In this document: one piece after another, positions 1-7,600 of the stretch | Numbering within the stretch: position 1 is the stretch's first letter | Layout of the letters: each line of letters begins with the position of its first letter | Assembly (NCBI GenBank): GCA_050946775.1 | Contig: JBMNVL010000029.1 | Location: forward strand, 1 to 18,544 | Direction of reading: 5' to 3' | DNA from: UMGS1474 sp050946775 | GTDB taxonomy: Bacteria; Bacillota; Clostridia; Oscillospirales; Acutalibacteraceae | DNA: 18,544 bases | Position numbers and translations under genes: made by a program | Notes under the pieces: model-generated | The model's database searches: none | What the model saw: only the letters and a program-made list of their open reading frames with translations | Told to the model about the DNA's origin: nothing

Positions 1-1
1 G

Positions 2-2209
2 CCCTGCTTGTACGGCGTGGTTTTCCGCGCCAAACCCGGCAACAACCGCGGCATTTGGGAAATTTACGACGGCGACACGCTGCTGAATACGGTGGATATG
101 TACGACGGACGTCCCTGGCAGGAGGTGAGCGTCGGCGAATACGCCCTGGGCAATATCGCGTTTTCCTCCACCTCCCACGCCATCGACCTGGTCTGGATCG
201 GCAACAACCCGGCGATCACCAATACCACGGTGCACAACCTGGTGGCGGACAACTTCGTTCTGACGCCGGTGCAGCTGTGGCAATCGAGCCGGATCGAGGC
301 GGAAAACGTGTCCTCTAATCCGACCTGCGACAGCGGTCACGGGATAATCAACCTGGAAAACCGCAAAAATTCTGCCGGCTGGAGCAACAACGGCTTCACC
401 TTCGTCAATATGAAGAATACCGGCAGCGCCTCCAACATCCCCCACGTGGTGGTTACCTCCACTTTGTCGGTGGCGGATGCCGGCGTCTACGGGCTGGCGC
501 TCACCGCCAAAAACGGCACCACTCGCGGCGTGTGGGACGTCTACTTTGACGGCACCCTGCTGGGTCAGATCGATACCTACGGTACCAGCAACAGCATGAT
601 CGATTTCAACCTGGGCGACGTCACCTTCAAATCCACCTCCGGCACGGTGACGCTGGTCAGCGTGGGGATGAACCCCGCCGCCACCAGCTTCCAGTTCGGT
701 CTGGCGCTGGATTATTACACCCTGACCTCCAAGACGATCTTCACCTCCACCAAGTTTGAAGCGGAAAACGTCCACGTCAGCGGCACAGACGTAAAGACCG
801 GCCGCACCGACGGGTCGAGCAACGGCGGGCTGTGCCTGATCACCGGCGGGGATAAGATCGGCAGCACGGCGGTCTTCCGGCTGACCGGCCTGGCGGCGGG
901 AACCTACACCCTGGCTGCCACCACCAAAAACGACGGCAACCGCGGCATTTACACCGTTTCTGCCAACGGCGAAACGGTGGGGGATCTGGATATGTACGGC
1001 TCCAACGGCTTCGTATCGAGCACCGTCGGCACCTTTACCACCGACGGCGGCGACGTGGAGCTGACCATGGTCTGCACCGGCAGAAATTCGGGGAACACCA
1101 CCAACAACCCCGCCCGCTACACCTTTGCGCTGGACTATCTCACCGTTACCCCTGAAGTGGCGACCGACGCCGACCGGGTGGGTCAAATCTCGACGGACGG
1201 GCGCGGAATGATCGATATTGCCATCACTGGCGGCAGCGCCACCTTGACGCCCACCGCGGCGACCTACGGCCAAAATCCCTGGTTCGCCGGCTGGATGGTC
1301 GACGGCAAGTGGCGTGCCGACGCGGCGCTGACCCTGACCGCCGACGGCAGCCATACCGTTACCGCCTATTTCCCCGATGAGAGCGAAGACGTCATGGCGT
1401 TCTTTGGCCAGTACAACGAGACGATCGCCGTCAAGAAGGTGACCTCGGCCGCCGAGGTGACCGCCGCGCTGCAGAATACCATTGCTCCGGCGCTGGGCGG
1501 CTACGGCTTCACCGGCTGGGATCTGCCCGAGGATCAGGCCCAGGCTCAGTTTGAAGCCGGCACCACCATTACCGCCACCGCGGTATACGAGCAAACAGCC
1601 TCTGCCACCGGCTATCACCTGACCGTCGGCGCCGGCGTAACGGCTGTGGACGGCATGGGAGACGCCGTGGACGGCACGACCGATCTCAGCTTCGATCAGC
1701 GGATCACCGTCACCGCCGAAGGCGACGTCGCCTACTGGGTGCTGGACGGCGCCAAGGTGGGCTTTGGCAAGAGCAGTTACACCTTCTACGTCAGCGGCGA
1801 CAACGATATCGCCGTGGTGTTGACCGCCGACGCCGAACCGATTGCTCCCGCCGTGGTGCTGCAAAAAGCGACGCTTGCCCCCGGCAGCGAAAAATCCACC
1901 TTGACGGTGATCGCCCAGACCTCCATCCCAAGCGGCAACAGCGTGAGCGAATACGGCGTGATCTTCGCTTCCAAAGCCGCTACTCTGACGGCGATCAAAA
2001 ACGGCGAGAGCGTCTCTGCCTCAGCCGCTTTGACGGTGAAATCCAGCAAGACCGCTGCCAATCAGCAGTACATGGCGCACCTGGTCAACGTCAAGCCGAA
2101 CAAGACCCGTTACGCCATGGCCTACGCCGTGGTGGACGGTGAGACCATTTACAGCGTCGGCACGGCTCACTTCGTTACCGACGGTGTGACGCAGCCGGTG
2201 ATCGAGTAA
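2..2209 (+). CDS. Secreted multi-CBM protein, 5' end missing
   Basis: The reading frame is open at the left edge, so the N terminus and any catalytic domain lie outside the window; an apparent TTG start at position 8 is only an internal Leu codon. Taking that Leu as residue 1, the protein holds three tandem beta-rich modules of about 145 residues: 1-88 (partial), 95-240 and 249-382. Modules 2 and 3 open with an EAENV motif, and all three share an RG-[IV]-[WY] strand and a D-x-Y-[DG] turn, as in CBM6/CBM35-like carbohydrate-binding folds. Residues 390-610 contain InlB-like Gly/Trp repeats (for example GYGFTGWD at 498-505). Residues 611-733 form a beta-rich C-terminal domain that I cannot name. 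There is no dockerin, LPXTG or membrane anchor. It is probably an extracellular polysaccharide-binding or -degrading protein. A small gene follows after 13 nt and shares its terminator. Confidence 0.82.
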   Translation, partial: PCLYGVVFRAKPGNNRGIWEIYDGDTLLNTVDMYDGRPWQEVSVGEYALGNIAFSSTSHAIDLVWIGNNPAITNTTVHNLVADNFVLTPVQLWQSSRIEAENVSSNPTCDSGHGIINLENRKNSAGWSNNGFTFVNMKNTGSASNIPHVVVTSTLSVADAGVYGLALTAKNGTTRGVWDVYFDGTLLGQIDTYGTSNSMIDFNLGDVTFKSTSGTVTLVSVGMNPAATSFQFGLALDYYTLTSKTIFTSTKFEAENVHVSGTDVKTGRTDGSSNGGLCLITGGDKIGSTAVFRLTGLAAGTYTLAATTKNDGNRGIYTVSANGETVGDLDMYGSNGFVSSTVGTFTTDGGDVELTMVCTGRNSGNTTNNPARYTFALDYLTVTPEVATDADRVGQISTDGRGMIDIAITGGSATLTPTAATYGQNPWFAGWMVDGKWRADAALTLTADGSHTVTAYFPDESEDVMAFFGQYNETIAVKKVTSAAEVTAALQNTIAPALGGYGFTGWDLPEDQAQAQFEAGTTITATAVYEQTASATGYHLTVGAGVTAVDGMGDAVDGTTDLSFDQRITVTAEGDVAYWVLDGAKVGFGKSSYTFYVSGDNDIAVVLTADAEPIAPAVVLQKATLAPGSEKSTLTVIAQTSIPSGNSVSEYGVIFASKAATLTAIKNGESVSASAALTVKSSKTAANQQYMAHLVNVKPNKTRYAMAYAVVDGETIYSVGTAHFVTDGVTQPVIE

Positions 2210-2222
2210 GGAGGCGTTCGAC

Positions 2223-2339
2223 TTGAAGCATCTTTATGAACAACCCAAGCTGGATCTCATCCGCTTTTCCGCTTGCGATATCCTGACGACGTCGGGACTT
2301 GGCAGCGGCGACGGCGCGGAAGATACTTTGGACGACTGA
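2223..2339 (+). CDS. Small acidic peptide, TSGLG family (copy 1)
   Basis: This is a 38-residue gene starting at TTG. Its Shine-Dalgarno AAGGAGG (2208-2214) overlaps the stop codon of the upstream gene with 8-nt spacing, so it is probably co-transcribed and translationally coupled. It has no signal peptide or membrane segment. The N-terminal half has the pattern M-K-x2-Y-[ED]-x-P-K. The C-terminal half has D19-I-L-T-T-S-G-L-G-S-G29 followed by an acidic tail. The second small gene at 13938 matches at 13 of the first 29 positions without gaps, yet the shared residues use different codons (for example Ser24 is TCG here and AGC there), which argues for selection on the peptide. I do not recognise a named family. 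A ribosomally made modified peptide precursor, a signalling peptide or a small partner of secreted proteins are possibilities only. Confidence 0.75.
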   Translation: MKHLYEQPKLDLIRFSACDILTTSGLGSGDGAEDTLDD

Positions 2340-2344
2340 TAAAC

Positions 2345-2384
2345 CGGCGGCGTTCTTCTTCGGAAGGACGCCGCCGCGTTTTTT
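2345..2384 (+). terminator. Rho-independent terminator with UUCG tetraloop
   Basis: Two 14-nt arms (2345-2358 and 2363-2376) pair with a single G-U wobble around a C(UUCG)G tetraloop, followed by a run of six T. It ends the transcript of the multi-CBM protein and small gene, six bases after the small gene's stop codon. Confidence 0.93.
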
Positions 2385-2398
2385 GTAACCGTAAAAAA

Positions 2399-2432
2399 TT
2401 TTTAAGACGTTTTTAAGGTTTTGTGGTATACT
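2399..2432 (+). promoter_or_regulatory. Promoter of two-component operon with tandem 11-bp-spaced repeat
   Basis: A -10 box TATACT lies at 2427-2432. Where a -35 box should be there is no good TTGACA match. Instead, two direct copies of TTTTTAAG lie at 2399-2406 and 2410-2417, with starts 11 bp apart. Direct half-sites spaced by one helical turn are the usual operator form for OmpR/PhoB-type regulators, so positive autoregulation by the downstream regulator is likely. The Shine-Dalgarno AGGAGGTGA follows at 2442-2450. Confidence 0.72.
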
Positions 2433-2456
2433 GGGGAGCGTAGGAGGTGAGCGGTC

Positions 2457-3134
2457 GTGCAGATCTTGCTGGTAGAAGACGACAAATTGCTCTCCAACGC
2501 GGTCAAAAAGATATTGGAGCAGCAGGGCCATTTCGTCGACGCGGTCTACGACGGCGTCTCGGCGGTGGATTACGCCGACGGCGCGGATTACGACCTGATC
2601 ATTCTGGACGGGATGCTGCCCAAAATGGACGGGTTTGAGGTGGTGCGCTCCCTGCGGCAGAAAAAGCTGGCCGTGCCGGTGCTGATGCTGACGGCGCGCG
2701 CCGCAACCGCCGACAAGGTGACCGGGCTCAACAGCGGCGCCGACGATTATATGACCAAGCCCTTTGAGACCGAGGAGCTGCTCGCGCGGGTCAACGCGCT
2801 GACCCGCCGCAAGGGCGAGGTGGTGGTCGACCGGGTGCAGGTCGGCGATCTGTCGCTGGACGTCCGCGCGGCAACGCTCTACCGCGGCGCCGAGTCGGTG
2901 CGGCTCAGCCACAAGGAATTCGAGGTGCTCAAAGCCTTTTTTTACAACCCCACCATGACCATGACCAAGGAGACCCTGATCAACAAAGCCTGGGGAATGG
3001 ATTCCGACGCCACCGACAACAACGTGGAGGTCTACGTCTCCTTTTTGCGTAAAAAGCTGAAATACCTCGGCTCGACCGTGACTATCCGCAATCTGCAGAA
3101 GATCGGTTACCGACTGGAGGTGGAGGGATGCTGA
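2457..3134 (+). CDS. OmpR/PhoB-family response regulator
   Basis: A 225-residue DNA-binding response regulator, the usual length for the family. The receiver domain (1-115) has the acidic pair D8-D9, phospho-acceptor D51 in the ILDGMLP stretch, T79 and K101 of the KPF motif. A PhoB-type winged-helix domain occupies about 128-222, with the typical LSHKEFEVL start and the EVYVSFLRKKL recognition region. Translation starts at GTG 2457, six nt after a strong AGGAGGTGA; this puts the first beta strand (QILLVEDD) at the N terminus as expected. The 3' end overlaps the kinase gene by 7 nt, so the pair is translationally coupled. The direct repeat in the promoter suggests autoregulation. Its target genes cannot be deduced, although the large secreted esterase/oxidoreductase gene follows on the same strand. 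Confidence 0.96.
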   Translation: MQILLVEDDKLLSNAVKKILEQQGHFVDAVYDGVSAVDYADGADYDLIILDGMLPKMDGFEVVRSLRQKKLAVPVLMLTARAATADKVTGLNSGADDYMTKPFETEELLARVNALTRRKGEVVVDRVQVGDLSLDVRAATLYRGAESVRLSHKEFEVLKAFFYNPTMTMTKETLINKAWGMDSDATDNNVEVYVSFLRKKLKYLGSTVTIRNLQKIGYRLEVEGC

Positions 3135-4435
3135 AACGGTATCGTCGCCGGTTCGTCGTCTCCACCATGGCGCTGATCGGCGCGGTGCTGCTGGCGGTTT
3201 TCGGCACGTTGGGCGTATACATCGTGCGCAACGACGAGGCGGCGCTGCGCAGCACGCTGCGCCATATGCTGGAGCCCTGGGATACGCCCGGAGACAGCTT
3301 CCGGCCCTTGCGGGACGTCGGCCAGCCGCCGGGAGATATGGAGGACGAACGGCCCGGCCGTTTTGACGGCGAGCGGGACGATATGCGGGACGCGATGGAG
3401 GACGAGCAGCTCGTCACGGTGTTTTACGACCGGTCGACCGACGAGGTGTCGATCAGCCGCTGGGACGAGGATTCGGATGCCGATTCAAGCAGCGAGCGGA
3501 TCGCCGACGCCGCGCGGGCGATTGCCGCGCGGGAGGAGCCTTACGGCCGGGCGGAAGGGTATCTGTATTACAAAGAAGCCTCCGGCGATCAGTTCAAGAT
3601 CGCCCTGGCCGCCAACGAGTATCTGGTCAGCCGTCATCTGCGGACCGGATTGTGGGTCGGCTCGCTCTTCATCGGGGCAATGGGACTGTTCTTTTTGATC
3701 AGCCTGTGGCTGGCCCGTCTGGCGGCGCGCCCGATGGAGCAGGCGATCGAGATGGAACGCCAGTTCGTGGCGGACATCTCCCACGATCTGAAAACCCCCA
3801 TCACGGTGGTGCTGGCCAACAACAGCATTCTGCGCGCCAGTCCCGACGCCACGGTGGCCGAGCAGACCCAATGGATCGATAGCACCGAATCCGCCGCCCG
3901 GGATATGATGAACATGGTGCAGGAAATGTTGACGCTTTCCCAATTGGATTCGGTGGGGCGAGCGGTTGAAAAGCGGCCGGTCAGCCTGTCGATGGCGGTG
4001 CAAAAGGCCGCGCTGCAGATGGAGTCGGTGGCGTACGACCGGGGTATCACGCTGGAGGAGTCAATCGCCGACGGCGTTACGGTGGCGGCTACGCCGGAAT
4101 ACGCCGAGCGGATCTGCAACAGTCTGATCGAAAACGCGCTCAAGTATGAGCCGGACGGCGGTCGGGTGGAGGTTTCTCTGACGCTCGTTCGCAAAAAAGC
4201 GGTCCTGTCGGTTCGCAACGCCGGCAGCGTGATCGCGCCGGAGGATCTGCCCCACGTGTTCGAGCGGTTCTACCGTTCCGACAAGGCGCGCACCTCCCGG
4301 AGCGGACACGGCCTTGGACTGCCCATCCTCAAGCAGATCACCGATCTGCTGGGCGCGGCGATCGAGGTGAAAAGCGATCCCGATACCGGCACCGTCTTCA
4401 CCGTGACCTTTGAGGAAACATCCGAAAACGAATAA
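3128..4435 (+). CDS. Sensor histidine kinase with acidic extracellular loop
   Basis: A 435-residue membrane histidine kinase, partner of the overlapping response regulator. TM1 is about residues 12-33 and TM2 about 176-198. The outside loop of some 140 residues is strongly acidic (clusters at 70-94 and 111-122), a feature that in PhoQ-type sensors is linked to cations or cationic peptides; that parallel is inference. There is no clear HAMP domain: TM2 leads almost directly into the HisKA helix, with phospho-accepting H219 in the ISHDLKTP motif. The ATPase domain has the N box around N336 (LIENALKY), an F box (FERFYRS, 378-384) and the G2 box GHGLGLPI (393-400). The G1 box is degenerate: N364-A-G replaces D-x-G and the second Gly is missing, a variation seen in other Firmicutes kinases. 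It probably autophosphorylates and then phosphorylates D51 of the regulator. Confidence 0.94.
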   Translation: MLKRYRRRFVVSTMALIGAVLLAVFGTLGVYIVRNDEAALRSTLRHMLEPWDTPGDSFRPLRDVGQPPGDMEDERPGRFDGERDDMRDAMEDEQLVTVFYDRSTDEVSISRWDEDSDADSSSERIADAARAIAAREEPYGRAEGYLYYKEASGDQFKIALAANEYLVSRHLRTGLWVGSLFIGAMGLFFLISLWLARLAARPMEQAIEMERQFVADISHDLKTPITVVLANNSILRASPDATVAEQTQWIDSTESAARDMMNMVQEMLTLSQLDSVGRAVEKRPVSLSMAVQKAALQMESVAYDRGITLEESIADGVTVAATPEYAERICNSLIENALKYEPDGGRVEVSLTLVRKKAVLSVRNAGSVIAPEDLPHVFERFYRSDKARTSRSGHGLGLPILKQITDLLGAAIEVKSDPDTGTVFTVTFEETSENE

Positions 4436-4440
4436 ATGAA

Positions 4441-4476
4441 CGGCGGCGTTTGGTTTTCCAAACGCCGCCGGTTTTT
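4441..4476 (+). terminator. Rho-independent terminator of two-component operon
   Basis: Perfect 13-bp stem (arms 4441-4453 and 4458-4470) with a TTTT loop, followed by G and five T. It begins five bases after the kinase stop codon, so the operon is a two-gene unit. Confidence 0.94.
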
Positions 4477-4554
4477 ATGTTTGTATCGGCCGGGTGATCC
4501 GCACCACATGGTGATCGTGCGGGATTTTCTGCCCCATATACCGGCGGACAAGGC

Positions 4555-4604
4555 CTTTTTTTCAAAAAAGTACTTGACTTGTTCATAGGTGGACAGGTTA
4601 TAAT
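4555..4604 (+). promoter_or_regulatory. Promoter of the esterase/oxidoreductase gene
   Basis: A -35 box TTGACT (4574-4579) and a perfect -10 TATAAT (4599-4604) are separated by a longish 19-bp spacer. Just upstream is a T/A tract with dyad symmetry (4555-4570), which could act as an UP element. Farther upstream, 4497-4525 holds an imperfect inverted repeat (ATCCGCAC / GTGCGGGAT) that could be an operator, but this is weak. The long spacer and possible operator suggest regulated expression. Confidence 0.68.
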
Positions 4605-4653
4605 ACGTATAGAATAAATCGATTGTCGACCGATTCACCAAAGGAGGATCGCC

Positions 4654-7600
4654 ATGAGAAAGATCGTTTGCCGATGGGGCGTTTGTCTGCTGGCGGCGGT
4701 GCTGCTGATCGGCGCCGTGCCGATGACGGGAGTGGCGCAGGGATCGTCCGATCTGCTGTTTGAGGATGATTTTTCCGACCCGGCCCGCAGCGCGGTGATC
4801 TGGGCGCCCTACAACGGCACCTGGGCGTTCGAACGGGGCGTCTACGCCGAAACAGCCGACGCCTCCTCAGGCGCGATGACGTACGCCGGCGACGCCGAAT
4901 GGGACGACTACGAGCTGTCGGCCACCGTGACCCCGCTGGACGGGGAACGCTGGGTGATGCTCAGCGGCCGGGTGACCGACGTCAAGAACCGGTACGTAGG
5001 CGCGCTCACGTCCACCCAGCTGCAGATCGACCGGCGGGTGAACGGCGTGTCTACCATTCTGGCGCACAAAAGCTACTCCGCGCAGGCCAACCGGACTTAC
5101 ATCATGAAAATGACCTTTGAGGGAGATCGCATCCGGCTGTATATCGACGGTACGCTGGAGCTGGAAGCGACCGATACCGCCCATTCCGCCGGCTCGATCG
5201 GGCTGGCGACCTTCAAAACGCGGGTGGATTTTGATAACGTGACGGTGCGGCGGATCGCGGCGCAGGAGGAGACGGTGACGATGGAGAGTGATTTGGCCAA
5301 CTATCAGGTGATCCAGCGGGATCCGCAAACCGAAAGTGCCCTCGTTGCCATCCGAGGCCAGGCGGACTCGACCGTTGCCAGGGCGCAGGCCGCCGTTTTC
5401 GCCTATGGCAGCGAGAGCGATCCGGTGGTAGACTGGACCGATCTGTCCTTGATCGACGGCCGGTTCGACCAAACGCTGGAGGTGCCGCAGGGCGGCTGGT
5501 ATCAATGGCGGATCCGCACCCTGGACGAAAACGAACAGGTGCTGCAAACGGCAGCGGACGAGCGCAAATGGGGCGTCGGGATCCTGATTTTGTGCATCGG
5601 TCAGTCCAACATGGTGGGGCAGGGTAGGGATACCGCCACCGTCGCCGACGACCGGGTCGCCAACTTCAAGGGCGGCTTTTGGCAGCATCTGGCCGATCCC
5701 TACGACGGGGCGGGAACATCGCTGGTGCCCGCTATGGCCAATGATCTGGTGGCGGCGCTGGATTTGCCGGTCGGCGTGATCCCCGCCGCTGACTCGGGTT
5801 CGGGACTGGCCGGACTCAATCCGGCGATGAGCCAGCCCTCGCCCAACTGGTACTGGAGTTATTACGACGAAAACGATCCCGAAAATCCCGCCACCCTGTT
5901 CGGCCGGGCGGTTACCCGCGCCAAGGCGGCCGGAGGCGCGGAACTGGCGGTGTGGAACCAAGGGGAGACCGACGGCTACATTGGTACCCCCAAGCAAACG
6001 TATATGACGCAGATGGTACAGCTGCTGGAACGGCTTCGTTCTCATCTGGGAAACGACGCGCTGCCGATATTCCTGTGCCAGTACGGGCCACACGTTCTCA
6101 AGACCGGCTTTACCGACGACGCCTATTCCGCCGTGCGATCCGCCTTGAGCGAACTGGACGACGGCGAGAACTTCTTTTTGGCGGCCACCGAAATGGATAT
6201 TCCCCAAAACGCCGACGGGATCCATTACACCACGGCGGGGCTGAACACCATTGGCCACCGGGTGGCCAACGGCATCTTGTATTATTACAGAAAATCCGCC
6301 TATTACCGCGGCCCGTCCATTGCGGCGGCCGCCTTTGGCGATGAGGAGCGCCGCACCGTCAACGTCACCGTCGCCCATCGGGGCGGCGGCGACATCACGC
6401 CGGCGGACGGCATCACCGGCTTTACCGTGATCGACGGCGAGACGACGGTGGCCGTCACCGCCGCGCGCAAAACCGCTCGGGACACCCTGCGGCTGATTTT
6501 GGCGTCCCCGGTATCCGAAAACGCCGCGGTGCGGTATTTGTACGGCGTACGGCCCGACGGCGGCAACGTGGTTTTGGACGACACGGCGCTGCGGCTGCCG
6601 CTGGAGCCGACGGTGCGCGACGTTTCGATCGCCCCCTACGATCCGGCGGTCGACCCCCGGCAAAACGGGGAATACGATATCGTCGTCTACGGCGGCAACG
6701 CCTCGGGGATCGTCGCGGCCATCCAGGCGGCCAAAATGGGCAAGACCGTCGCCGTGGTGGAGCCCAATCCCTACCGCATCGGCGGCCTGACCACCGGCGG
6801 GCTGAGCGATACCGACATCGGCAACGCCGGGGTGATCGGCGGCCTGGCGCTGGAATTTTACCAGCGGGTGGGCCAAAAATACGGCAAAGCCACCGATTTC
6901 ACCTTTGAGCCAAAAGTGGCGCTGCAGGTGCTGCAGGAATGGGTCGCCGAATATCCCGATCAGATCGATATTTTTCTCCATGAGCGGCTGGATCTCGCCG
7001 ACGGGGTAAAAATGGACGGCAACCGCATTTGCTCCATCACCACCGAATCGGGCAAGGTCTTCAAAGCACGAGTTTTTCTCGATTGCACCTACGAGGGCGA
7101 TCTGATGGCGCTGGCGGGCGTGAGCTACACCGTCGGCCGGGAGGCCAACGCGGTCTACGGCGAAACCCTCAACGGCCTGACGGCGGCGCCCAACAACCAC
7201 AATCCGCTGCCGGGCGGCATCAGCCCCTACATCGTGCCGGGCGATCCTGACAGCGGCCTGTTGCCCCGAGTCAATCCCGATCTGGGCGGCACGCCCGGCC
7301 AGGGCGACGACAAGGTGCAAGCCTACAATTTCCGCTGGACGCTGACCAACGTCGCCACCAACCGGGTGGCGGTGGAAAAGCCGGACAACTACGATCCGCT
7401 GCAGTACGAGCTGCTGATCCGCGCTTTTGAGGCCGATCCCAACTGGTCGGTGCTGTTAACCTTCAAGACCAACCGATGGCTGAAAAACGGCAAGGTGGAT
7501 GCCAACAACAATTCCGGCATTTCCACCGATTTCATCGGCGAAAACTACGCCTATCCCGAGGCGGATTACCAGACCCGCGAGCGGATTGTCAAGGCCCACG

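Noticed and set aside
4497..4525. Inverted repeat in the leader region before the 4654 gene as a firm operator
   Set aside because: The arms are short and imperfect, about 50 bases upstream of the -35, and no second copy is seen; kept only as a remark in the promoter entry.
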